DNA of 25,327 nt from NCBI GenBank assembly GCA_900752435.1, contig CAADVD010000019.1:1-25327 (forward strand), read 5' to 3'. The position numbers and the translations under genes were made by a program. The stretch's first letter is position 1; each line of letters begins with the position of its first letter. The notes beneath the pieces are model-generated. The model searched no databases, was not told the origin of the DNA, and saw only the letters and a list, made by a program, of their open reading frames with translations. Positions 14,538 to 21,128 of this stretch are shown here, piece after piece. This DNA is from Oscillospiraceae bacterium (lineage in GTDB: Bacteria > Bacillota > Clostridia > Oscillospirales > Ruminococcaceae).

Positions 14538-14856
14538 GAGTTTTTTTTCGATTAGTCGTTTAAAATAAAGATTATTTGCGAAATTACGCAAAAATGTTGC
14601 ATGTCACACAGACGATACGCATCCTGTTAAATAAAATTCTATTCGGTGTATGCAGCAGGAGTCCAAAGGCAGAATAAGCATAGTAAATAAAAAAGCTTCC
14701 TTTAAATATAGAGTACCATTCTAAAAATTTTACAGCCGCTGTTTTCCGTAATTACGGTTGCTTTGTGGATGTTTTTAAAATTGAAACATGTACAAGAAGA
14801 CGAAAAAAGGGAAGAATCACTCTTTATTTTCGTCATTTTAAATTGTGTGCAGAATA
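14538..14856. other. Intergenic region between divergent glgP and wzz-like gene
   Basis: About 320 bp of AT-rich sequence without a supportable gene on either strand. The only clear structure is the 12-bp perfect palindrome CCGTAATTACGG at 14746-14757. It is too far from the flanking promoters (about 100-200 bp) for a confident operator call. Confidence 0.5.
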
Positions 14857-14885
14857 TTGTTATTCTCATAAAAATATTGTATAAT
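14857..14885 (+). promoter_or_regulatory. Promoter of the wzz/kinase/phosphatase operon
   Basis: TTGTTA, a 17-bp spacer and a perfect TATAAT (14880-14885), 55 bp before the start codon. Confidence 0.6.
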
Positions 14886-14940
14886 ATGTATTAAATGTTG
14901 AGCAGGAAAAGGTCGTAATAGAATAGCAGAGGAGAACCTT

Positions 14941-15642
14941 ATGGAAGAATTGTCAATTGTTGATATTTTTAAAATTTTATTTAAGCGCAAAGGCTTGATT
15001 ATCGGCATTACTTTGGCAGCGGTCGTACTGGCTTTTTTGGGAACGCAATTGCTGATGACGCCCAAATATCAGGCGTCCGGCACCATGTTTGTTTCCGGTA
15101 AAGCGAGCGGTACAACCGATACTGCGCTGACGATCAATGACTTAACGCAGTCGCAGAAGCTGGTGGAATCCTATGCCGTGGTATTGCAAAGCCGCAGTGC
15201 CGCCAAGGAAATCTTGGAAGCGACTGGATTGGACTACAAAGTGGACGAAATCCAATCCATGATTTCCATTAGTTCTATCAATGAATCGGAGAGTATGAGA
15301 ATTTCGGTCACATGTACCAATGCGGCGGACGCGGTGACCATCGCCAATGCCGTGATGGATATTGCGCCGGATTTTCTAACCGATATCGTCAAGGTAGGTA
15401 ACGTAGCGGTCATTGACGTGGCGGAAAGCGCGGTAAAAGTTTCGCCGAGCCTGCCGAAAAATTTACTGATTGGTTTTGCGGCCGGGTTTGTATTGTCCGT
15501 TGTTTTTGTTCTGCTGGTGGACATGCTGGATCAAACCGTAAAAGATGAAGACGACATTGTATCGCACTACAAAATTTCAGTTTTAGGTGTTGTACCGAAT
15601 TTCTCGATGCCGAGCAAAGGGGGATATTACCGCTATGAATAA
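14941..15642 (+). CDS. Wzz-family chain-length determinant / BY-kinase transmembrane modulator
   Basis: A 233-residue protein with AGAGGAGAA before its ATG. It has the Wzz plan: a short cytoplasmic N-terminus (EELSIVDIFKILFKRKG), a first membrane helix at about residues 18-38, an extracellular domain that begins MTPKYQASGTMFVSG, and a second helix at about 180-200. That helix is preceded by the Pro-rich SPSLPKNLLIG and followed by DMLDQTVKDEDDI. In Firmicutes such proteins (CpsC/CapA/YveK type) anchor and activate a separate cytoplasmic tyrosine kinase and control polysaccharide chain length or export. The kinase gene follows and overlaps by eight bases, as expected for this pair. About 230 residues is the normal Gram-positive length. 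Confidence 0.88.
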   Translation: MEELSIVDIFKILFKRKGLIIGITLAAVVLAFLGTQLLMTPKYQASGTMFVSGKASGTTDTALTINDLTQSQKLVESYAVVLQSRSAAKEILEATGLDYKVDEIQSMISISSINESESMRISVTCTNAADAVTIANAVMDIAPDFLTDIVKVGNVAVIDVAESAVKVSPSLPKNLLIGFAAGFVLSVVFVLLVDMLDQTVKDEDDIVSHYKISVLGVVPNFSMPSKGGYYRYE

Positions 15643-16387
15643 ATCATCCAAGAGCAAATCTCGTACCAAATCGAAACAGTCCCGGCGTTCCTCCAAGAGC
15701 AATACCGAAGATAAATTGATGCTGATTTCCGATCCGGACGTTTCGTTTGCGGTCGTAGAAGCCTACAAAGCCATCCGTACCAATTTAATGTTTGTGCTGT
15801 CGCAAAAACGGCACAACCGTATCGTCGTTTCCAGCTCCCGCCCCGGTGAAGGAAAATCCACGACCTCGGTTAATATCGCCATTGCCTTTTCGCAAATTGG
15901 AAAGCGTGTGTTGATTATCGATGCGGACTTGCGCAAACCGACCATCAACAAAAAGCTGCGCATTGAAAATCACGAGGGCTTGAGCACGGTGCTGGGCGGC
16001 TTTTGCAAAGTGGGGGATGCAGTCCGCAACTTGGCTCCGGATTTGGATGTGCTGACAGCAGGCGCCATTCCGCCCAACCCGTCGGAGCTGTTGGGTTCCG
16101 GCAACATGACCAAGCTGCTGGATGCGTTGAATGATTATTATCACCTGATTATCATCGACTCTCCGCCGATTAACGTGGTGACGGATGCTTTGGTGGTTGC
16201 ACCGAAAACAGATGGCGTGCTGATGGTCATTGCACCGGGCAAAGTGACGCATGACGAAGTCAAGAAATCTCTGGCCAGCATTGAATTTGCAGAAGCCAAT
16301 CTGCTGGGAACGGTGGTCAATGGCGGCATGGAGAAGCATTCCAAAGGGAAATATGCCTATTCCAAATATTCTTATGCCTATAAATAG
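15635..16387 (+). CDS. Bacterial tyrosine kinase, CpsD/CapB/YwqD type
   Basis: A 250-residue protein. The ATG at 15635 overlaps the wzz-like stop codon and has AAAGGGGG about 11 bp upstream. BY-kinase landmarks: EAYKAIRTNLMF (42-53, oligomerisation and activation), Walker A SSRPGEGKST (to residue 76), Walker A' VLIIDADLRKP (from 92) and Walker B LIIIDSPP (171-178). A C-terminal tyrosine cluster has Tyr at 240, 242, 245, 247 and 249. Those tyrosines are the autophosphorylation sites that tune polymer synthesis. The first 25 residues are unusually rich in Lys, Arg and Ser, a likely flexible or membrane-surface tail. Together with the transmembrane partner upstream and the phosphatase downstream it forms a phosphorylation switch for surface polysaccharide assembly. 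Confidence 0.9.
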   Translation: MNKSSKSKSRTKSKQSRRSSKSNTEDKLMLISDPDVSFAVVEAYKAIRTNLMFVLSQKRHNRIVVSSSRPGEGKSTTSVNIAIAFSQIGKRVLIIDADLRKPTINKKLRIENHEGLSTVLGGFCKVGDAVRNLAPDLDVLTAGAIPPNPSELLGSGNMTKLLDALNDYYHLIIIDSPPINVVTDALVVAPKTDGVLMVIAPGKVTHDEVKKSLASIEFAEANLLGTVVNGGMEKHSKGKYAYSKYSYAYK

Positions 16388-16434
16388 CGCCTATCATTTT
16401 CTGTGCATGCAATGCATTTTATATTGTTCCAATA

Positions 16435-16475
16435 GAAAGATCGGTCGATCCTTGCTTTTCATCGACCGATTTCTT
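16435..16475 (+). terminator. Hairpin between kinase and phosphatase genes, possible attenuator
   Basis: A perfect 10-bp stem (ATCGGTCGAT / ATCGACCGAT, 16440-16449/16461-16470, loop of 11 nt) sits about 50 bp after the kinase stop. It is followed by TTCTTCCATTT. The tail is only partly T-rich, so it may reduce rather than stop transcription into the phosphatase gene. Confidence 0.5.
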
Positions 16476-16506
16476 CCATTTGGACGGGAAAGGAGCGTGT
16501 GCGTAC

Positions 16507-17220
16507 ATGCTATTTGATATCCATACTCATGTCGTGCCGGGAGTCGATGACGGCTCCAAATCGGTTGACGAATCCATTGCTATTTTAAAAGAACTCCAAA
16601 AACAAGGGGTGGACAAAGTGCTGGCCACGCCGCATTTTTACGCAACGCAAACCTCCTTTGACCGCTACATCGACAAGGTGTGCCGCCATACGGAACGCTT
16701 GCTGGAAGCGGCGGACGGCATGGATTTGCCGGAAGTTTTGCTGGGCAGTGAAGTGTACTATTTTAAAAATATGTCCCAGACCGAGGAGCTGAAGAGGCTG
16801 TGCATCAACGGAAGCCGTTACATTCTGGTGGAACTGCCGTATGAACCCATTGACGATTACGTCATTGACGACATCAACGCCATTGTTCTGGAACAAAAGC
16901 TGACGCCGATTTTGGCGCATTTGGAGCGCTTTTACCGCTACAATTCGCCGGAGGTTCTGCATTCCTTTTTCCGTCACCACGACATCGAATGCCAGGTCAA
17001 TGCGGAATCGTTGGCAAAAGGGCTGGGGAAGAACAAGCCGCTTAGCCTGATTCAGAGCGGTTACTGCCGCTTTTTGGGGTCGGATACCCACAACTTAACC
17101 AGCCGTCCGCCTTATATGGACAAAGCCATTGCTTACATTGAGAAAAAGCTCGGCGCAGAGATGAAAAACGAACTTCTTCGGCGCGGCGACCTCTTTTATC
17201 AAGAAATCACTGCTGAATAA
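16507..17220 (+). CDS. PHP-type protein-tyrosine phosphatase, CpsB/CapC/YwqE type
   Basis: A 237-residue protein. The ATG at 16507 gives MLFDIHTHVVPGVDDG, the exact family N-terminus; AAAGGAG is about 11 bp upstream. Metal-binding residues of the PHP fold can be followed: HTH (residues 6 and 8), the DDGSKS loop, ATPHF, the GSEVYY glutamate, LAHLERF and SDTHN near the C-terminus. The family is a manganese-dependent phosphatase that removes phosphate from the tyrosine tail of the BY-kinase. That closes the phosphorylation cycle with the two genes upstream. It is separated from them by a hairpin and ends at a strong terminator. No glycosyltransferase or polymerase gene follows, so the trio is detached from any biosynthesis cluster here. 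Confidence 0.9.
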   Translation: MLFDIHTHVVPGVDDGSKSVDESIAILKELQKQGVDKVLATPHFYATQTSFDRYIDKVCRHTERLLEAADGMDLPEVLLGSEVYYFKNMSQTEELKRLCINGSRYILVELPYEPIDDYVIDDINAIVLEQKLTPILAHLERFYRYNSPEVLHSFFRHHDIECQVNAESLAKGLGKNKPLSLIQSGYCRFLGSDTHNLTSRPPYMDKAIAYIEKKLGAEMKNELLRRGDLFYQEITAE

Positions 17221-17230
17221 CGCTGGTATA

Positions 17231-17280
17231 AAAGCCGGATGCAGACTGCCTGAACAGGCTTCTGCATCCGGTTTGTTTTA
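17231..17280. terminator. Terminator between convergent phosphatase and nuclease-like genes
   Basis: CCGGATGCAGA pairs with TCTGCATCCGG (17235-17245/17261-17271), and an inner GCCTG/CAGGC stem caps it. GTTTTATT follows on the + strand and CTTTTAT on the other, so it can serve both directions. It abuts the stop codon of the leftward gene. Confidence 0.8.
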
Positions 17281-18021
17281 TTCTGCATCCGAACAACAAT
17301 ATAAAAACGCGTTTCCACGTTTTCCGCATCGTTTCAGAAGTCCGATGCTGGTCAGCAGAAACAGCACTTGACTTGCGCGCTTCGGAGGCGTGTGCGCTTG
17401 TTCGGCAAACTCCTTGACCGTAAACGGTTCGTGCAATCCCTCTGGCAAAAAGCACCGATAATCCCGCGTTTCCGCCAATACCACGGTATCGCACAGCGCC
17501 AGCGGAATGCGGTCGCACCGCACCGACCCTTTCTTTTTGTCCGCACTCCAGCCGTTGAGATAGCGGTATTCGCACAGCTCCAAAAACAACAGCTGAACCG
17601 TCAAATTGGGATGATTCAGATAGGTGCGGATTTTATTCAGCTCCCATGCCGTGTCGCAGAGCGAACCGCGTTTGGGCGATTTTCGACGCGGCGAAACCTC
17701 GCCGGTCTGCGGGTCAATCCAACTCAGCCATTTGATTTGCGCCACCGGGTACACCACCGTTACGGGACTCAATGCTAAAAAGCAGTCCAGTTTTTTGCGC
17801 AGTTTATCGAATCCTGCTGTCTGAATTTCAACGATGCCGTGTTCGCCGACAATATCCGCCACATAGGAGCCAATGCGCACTTCGTGATTTTCCGTGTGCG
17901 GTTCAAAGTACCGCTTGAGTACGGCGTGAAGCGTCTTCTCCTTTAAAATTCCGATGCTGTCGCGCGCGTAATCCACATCAATCACTTGTTCGCAGGCTTC
18001 CTGAAACGCCAGCTTATCCAC
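17278..18021 (-). CDS. Uncharacterised PD-(D/E)XK-like nuclease domain protein with C-terminal helix-turn-helix-like region
   Basis: A 247-residue protein. The start is taken as the GTG at 18021: it overlaps the HAD stop codon by eight bases and has GGGAG 6 bp upstream. The longer frame would lie inside the HAD gene. The N-terminal half shows an alpha-beta pattern resembling the PD-(D/E)XK nuclease fold: LKEKTLHAVLKRYF with Glu29, then GSYVADIV with Asp56, then GIVEIQT with Glu65 and Gln67 in the E-x-K position, then KLRKKL and VTVVYPVA. The middle carries SPRRKSPKRGS and a CDRIPLAL block. The C-terminus from about 200 (FTVKEFAEQAH...ASQVLFLLTSIGLLKR) reads as a winged helix. The fold is an inference; the substrate is unknown. 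Coupling to a HAD phosphatase is the main context clue. Confidence 0.6.
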   Translation of the reverse strand: MDKLAFQEACEQVIDVDYARDSIGILKEKTLHAVLKRYFEPHTENHEVRIGSYVADIVGEHGIVEIQTAGFDKLRKKLDCFLALSPVTVVYPVAQIKWLSWIDPQTGEVSPRRKSPKRGSLCDTAWELNKIRTYLNHPNLTVQLLFLELCEYRYLNGWSADKKKGSVRCDRIPLALCDTVVLAETRDYRCFLPEGLHEPFTVKEFAEQAHTPPKRASQVLFLLTSIGLLKRCGKRGNAFLYCCSDAE

Positions 18022-18673
18022 GGCTTTCTCCCAGTAAGAACGTACCGATGTCTGCCGCGCTGTCAGCCAGATACGCATGCGGATACGCAGCCAGCTCTTC
18101 TCGGCTTCCATAGCCATAGCAGGCGCCGATGAAATCCACTTGATTGTCCAACGCGCCCTGCGCGTCAAACTTTCGGTCGCCAATCATCACTGCATGCTGC
18201 CGATCAGCACCGTGCCGGGTGAATACCGCGTCCACGATTTCGCTTTTGTGCTGCAATCCGCCGACCAAATCGGCGGCCGAGATGTGCGCAAAATAAGCCT
18301 CTAGTTCAAAATAATGCAGAATGCGTTTCACAAACACCGTTGGTTTGGACGAAGCAATACACAGCGTTTTGCCTGCACCGTGTAAAGCGCGGAGTAATTC
18401 CGGAATGCCATCGTACAACGTATTTTCCTGCCAGCCGATGGTTTCATAGCGCTCGCGGTATTTTTTGACCGCCAAAGCTGCTTTTTCCGGCGGAAAATGA
18501 TACAAGTCCTGAAAGGAATCCAGCAGGGGAGGGCCGATGAACGGGCGAAGCTGTTCGCGGTTTTCCACCGTGATGCCAAATTCTTTCAGCGCATATTGCG
18601 CACTGCGTGTGATGCCGTCAAAGGAATCAATCAGTGTACCGTCTAAGTCGAATAAAATAGTCTGATAATGCAA
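18014..18673 (-). CDS. HAD-superfamily hydrolase, phosphoglycolate phosphatase-like
   Basis: A 219-residue protein with a TTG start: GAGGG lies 6 bp before it, and the catalytic motif follows at once (HYQTILFDLDGTLIDSFDGI, nucleophile Asp9, acid Asp11). Motif II is CIASSKP, motif III lysine is in QHKSEIV, and motif IV is VMIGDRKFDAQGA. Residues about 15-80 form the four-helix type 1 cap. This layout is that of Gph/PgmB-like phosphatases, including pyrophosphatase PpaX and nucleotidase relatives; the substrate cannot be fixed from sequence. The stop codon lies within the first codons of the nuclease-like gene, so the two are translationally coupled. A promoter at 18710-18738 serves both. Confidence 0.88.
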   Translation of the reverse strand: MHYQTILFDLDGTLIDSFDGITRSAQYALKEFGITVENREQLRPFIGPPLLDSFQDLYHFPPEKAALAVKKYRERYETIGWQENTLYDGIPELLRALHGAGKTLCIASSKPTVFVKRILHYFELEAYFAHISAADLVGGLQHKSEIVDAVFTRHGADRQHAVMIGDRKFDAQGALDNQVDFIGACYGYGSREELAAYPHAYLADSAADIGTFLLGESRG

Positions 18674-18709
18674 GCCAAACCCTCTTTTCTAAAAGATGAT
18701 GCTAGAAAC

Positions 18710-18738
18710 AGTATACCATAGTTGGGTGTGGAGAGCAA
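18710..18738 (-). promoter_or_regulatory. Promoter of the HAD/nuclease-like operon
   Basis: Read leftward: TTGCTC, a 17-bp spacer, TATACT. It lies about 37 bp before the TTG start of the HAD gene. Confidence 0.55.
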
Positions 18739-19080
18739 ATACAATTGCGAAGATAGATGGATTTTCGTGCAGAGAGCCAAAAATACTTTGAATATCAAAG
18801 TATCTACCAATAAAGGAAACAGCCGCTTTTTCAGCCGCTAAAAAAAGTTCCCTTCACTATCCCTGCAAAAACAGCCAAAAGTTGCACGCAAACGTGCAAC
18901 TTATCTGTGAAATTCAAAAAGAATTTACAAATGAAGAATTGGCCATTTCCTTTTGTCTTAGTGCAAGAGTATAATTCAAATTGCTTAAATATACATAATA
19001 GGGAGGCGATATTTACGCAGTAATTAAAGATTACAATTTGGATACAATTTTTCTTTTTGTAAGCCCTTTCATTTCGAATA
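18739..19080. other. Intergenic region with two hairpins and a short direct repeat
   Basis: This is about 340 bp without a supportable gene. It holds an inverted repeat ATACTTTGA/TCAAAGTAT with a 3-bp centre (18783-18803) and two direct copies of CAGCCGCT (18820-18827, 18832-18839). It also holds a perfect 10-bp stem AAGTTGCACG/CGTGCAACTT with a CAAA loop (18879-18902). A GGGAGG at about 19001-19006 is followed by an open frame of some 27 codons to 19087, but no standard start codon is placed correctly, so it is not called. Confidence 0.5.
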
Positions 19081-19089
19081 TGCTATAAT
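19081..19089 (+). promoter_or_regulatory. Extended -10 promoter of the deacetylase gene
   Basis: TGCTATAAT is a perfect extended -10 (TGnTATAAT). No good -35 is found at 16-18 bp, which such promoters tolerate. The start codon is about 74 bp downstream. Confidence 0.5.
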
Positions 19090-19162
19090 AAAATCAAATT
19101 ATCGACAGATTTCGACTGGATTCATTTCCGTTGCTTCCGTCCGCATCAAGAAAGGGATTGCT

Positions 19163-20122
19163 ATGCCACAGACTACACAAACCAAACGCCCTCGCTCCGC
19201 TAAAATCAAACCAAGACCGATTCGCTTTTACCGTACACTGCTTTTGTATATTCTGTTGGGAACCATTGCTGTTTTGCTTTTGACGGTGGTGATTTTGGCC
19301 GTTTCCAAAGGAAGCGTCAAAAAGGAACTCCAAGCGGAAACCGAAAAAGTACACACCCTGACCGCGCAGATTCAAGCACTGCAAAATACACCTGCCGGCA
19401 GCTTTTTCAAAGAAGACATTGGCAAAGACTATCCCTATACCAAAGAATACCCGGATTTGTATGCAGAGCCCATTCAGCCGTCTCCCATTGATGAGAACCA
19501 AAAAGTTGCTTACCTTTCCTTTGACGATGGACCGTCCGTTTTAACCGCAGAGTTTTTGGATGTGCTCAAGGAGAAAGGGGTAAAGGCCACGTTTTTTGTT
19601 GTGGGACAGGAATTGGACACCTATGCGGATCTGCTTCGGCGTGCGGTGGATGAGGGGCACTGCATCGGAATCCACAGCGATTCACACGATTATGAGGAAA
19701 TTTATGCTTCTGTGGATGCTTATTTGCAGGATTTCAATCGGATTTTTGAGCGTGTCACGGAAATTACGGGACAGAAGCCGAATATCTTTCGCTTTCCGGG
19801 CGGCAGTATCAACGCGTACAACCGCTCCATTTACCAGCGCTTAGTTGCCGAGATGACACGGCGCGGCTTCACCTATTACGATTGGACGGTAGATTCCGGT
19901 GATGCTGGTTATTCGCCCAATGTGGAGCAAATGATGGAGAACATCAACTGGTCAACGGAGGTTTATATCGCGCCGGTTGTGCTGATGCACGATGCACGCT
20001 CCAAACGGCTGACCGTGGACACTTTGCCGCAAATCATCGATGCTTATCAGCAGGCCGGTTTTACCTTTGATACGTTGGATCACCGTGTGCCATGCTACTT
20101 TCCGTATAAAAGTGATTTATAA
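19163..20122 (+). CDS. Membrane-anchored polysaccharide/peptidoglycan deacetylase
   Basis: A 319-residue protein with GAAAGGG before its ATG. A basic N-terminus is followed by one membrane helix (about residues 25-48), then a short coiled segment (VKKELQAETEKVHTLTAQIQ) and a linker. The C-terminal NodB homology domain (CE4) starts near residue 115. Catalytic motifs are intact: LSFDDGPS with base Asp121 and metal Asp122, HSDSHDY with His171 and His175, RFPGGSINAYN, DWTVDSGD, and LMHDA near the end. The enzyme probably sits outside the membrane and removes acetyl groups from N-acetylglucosamine of peptidoglycan or another wall polymer, which commonly gives lysozyme resistance. It is monocistronic. 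No clear terminator follows it, only AAATTGT-type repeats and a GTAT/ATAC inverted repeat (20153-20166). Confidence 0.9.
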   Translation: MPQTTQTKRPRSAKIKPRPIRFYRTLLLYILLGTIAVLLLTVVILAVSKGSVKKELQAETEKVHTLTAQIQALQNTPAGSFFKEDIGKDYPYTKEYPDLYAEPIQPSPIDENQKVAYLSFDDGPSVLTAEFLDVLKEKGVKATFFVVGQELDTYADLLRRAVDEGHCIGIHSDSHDYEEIYASVDAYLQDFNRIFERVTEITGQKPNIFRFPGGSINAYNRSIYQRLVAEMTRRGFTYYDWTVDSGDAGYSPNVEQMMENINWSTEVYIAPVVLMHDARSKRLTVDTLPQIIDAYQQAGFTFDTLDHRVPCYFPYKSDL

Positions 20123-20126
20123 TAAC

Positions 20127-20139
20127 AAATTGTAAATTA
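20127..20139. repeat. Short AAATTGT/AAATTA heptad run after the deacetylase gene
   Basis: Two degenerate units of the same heptad seen at 368-400, again directly after a stop codon. Confidence 0.4.
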
Positions 20140-20229
20140 GGTATACTACTATTTGTATAAATACAAGAAAAACAACGAACTGTAAATTATAAATGTAAAA
20201 TGTATTGATTTATATCTAAATTTTGTGTA

Positions 20230-20403
20230 GGACACTGCCTCGTGCTGAAGCTGGATGCCTACCTTGCAGAGATAGATAAAAAGGCGCAGGGTATCACGGA
20301 ATAGCGAAAGGCTGAAAACTCTTTAGACTGGTAGGAAGAATGAATAAATAACCTTCGTGCGTGTGCGAGGGAGATGGTGAATAAGGAAATCATTTACACA
20401 TAG
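20230..20403 (+). pseudogene. Decayed tnpV gene, C-terminal remnant
   Basis: One reading frame runs through the stretch, interrupted by in-frame stops at 20302, 20332 and 20341. It reads LKLDAYLAEIDKKAQGITE, stop, RKAENSLDW, stop, EE, stop, then INNLRACAREMVNKEIIYT and the natural stop. The order and wording (AYLAEID.KAQ...VTE.LKAEN...W...MNNIR.RA.EIV..EIIYT) match the C-terminus of TnpV, a small protein of clostridial conjugative and mobilisable elements. The N-terminal half is missing or scrambled. Because the frame is preserved, decay was by point substitution. The natural terminator follows 9 bp later. The remnant marks the left side of an AT-richer block and suggests that a mobile element once sat here. 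The match is from memory of the family, not a search. Confidence 0.6.
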
Positions 20404-20411
20404 CAAACTGG

Positions 20412-20438
20412 CGGCAGGGAGAAATCTCTGCCGTTTTT
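20412..20438 (+). terminator. Terminator following the tnpV remnant
   Basis: A 9-bp stem (CGGCAGGGA / TCTCTGCCG, one G-T pair) with a GAAA tetraloop, then five T. It protects the MarR promoter 64 bp downstream. Confidence 0.85.
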
Positions 20439-20501
20439 ACTTTTTCAGTGAGTTACGATTAAACGATACGAAATTTATTTAATACAGAATTTCTTTCTAT
20501 C

Positions 20502-20530
20502 TTGACATATTGGTAACTTGTTGCTATACT
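20502..20530 (+). promoter_or_regulatory. Promoter of the MarR/membrane protein cassette
   Basis: A perfect TTGACA (20502-20507), a 17-bp spacer and TATACT (20525-20530), 35 bp before the marR start. Confidence 0.8.
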
Positions 20531-20550
20531 TAGAAAAGTAACAAGTTACT
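20512..20550. promoter_or_regulatory. Two MarR-type operators flanking the -10
   Basis: AGTAACAAGTTACT (20537-20550) is an inverted repeat with 6-bp arms at the transcription start. GGTAACTTGTTGCT (20512-20525) is an imperfect copy inside the promoter spacer. The copies are 25 bp apart centre to centre. This is the classical arrangement for a MarR protein that represses its own operon. Confidence 0.65.
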
Positions 20551-20565
20551 GATGAGGAGGATTAT

Positions 20566-21057
20566 ATGAAATTAGATGATTTGGTTACACGATTTTCAAA
20601 CACGAAAGAAAACCAAAGAAAAGCTATTTTTAGCACACTATTTATTGCCGGAAATAAACTGCAAACACTTTTTGATCACTATATTCCAGAGGTATCACTA
20701 AAGCAATTCATGTTACTGTCAATCGTACGACAATCCAAAGAGGAATTAACTTTCACTCAGTTAGGAGACATTCTGGGCTGTTCAAGGCAAAATATTAAAA
20801 AGTTGGCGGATGTTCTGATGAAAAAAGGCTTTATCACCATTCAGCAAAGTCCACATGATACAAGAGCCATGTGCATTTGTCTGACTGAAAAAGTGGAGAA
20901 CTATTTTCAAAGCGATTTTGCTATATATCAAGATGAATTGAAGTATCTCTTTGAAGTCTATACGGACAAAGAAATTGAAACATTATTTATTCTCCTGTCT
21001 AAGCTGTATTCGGGAATCGACAATTTGGAAAAGAAGATTGCAGATAAAAAGAATTAA
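20566..21057 (+). CDS. MarR-family transcriptional regulator
   Basis: A 163-residue protein with GAGGAGG 6-8 bp before its ATG. Helical dimerisation segments flank a winged helix-turn-helix at about residues 60-110: LTFTQLGDILGCSRQNIKKLADVLMKKGFI, followed by the wing QQSPHDTRAMCICLTEK with the conserved Asp-x-Arg (DTR). The length is slightly above the usual 140-150 residues. MarR dimers release their operator on binding small phenolic or other lipophilic ligands. The two palindromes in the promoter point to autoregulation. The membrane protein gene downstream is the likely target, with a hairpin between them. Codon use and base composition are clearly more AT-rich than in flanking genes, which with the nearby tnpV relic suggests acquisition by transfer. 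Confidence 0.85.
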   Translation: MKLDDLVTRFSNTKENQRKAIFSTLFIAGNKLQTLFDHYIPEVSLKQFMLLSIVRQSKEELTFTQLGDILGCSRQNIKKLADVLMKKGFITIQQSPHDTRAMCICLTEKVENYFQSDFAIYQDELKYLFEVYTDKEIETLFILLSKLYSGIDNLEKKIADKKN

Positions 21058-21100
21058 GGCAATACCGTTTAGACACATTCTTTGTGCGGTACTGCCTTAA
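21054..21100. other. Hairpin between marR and the membrane protein gene
   Basis: TTAAGGCAATACCG (starting within the marR stop codon) pairs with CGGTACTGCCTTAA with one mismatch, and an inner CACA/TGTG stem caps the loop. The + strand tail is A-rich (AAAAAAGATTTT), the opposite strand reads TTAATTCTTTTTATC. It could be a partial attenuator for the downstream gene or an antisense-side terminator. Confidence 0.5.
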
Positions 21101-21128
21101 AAAAGATTTTACTAAAGGAGTTTAAAAT

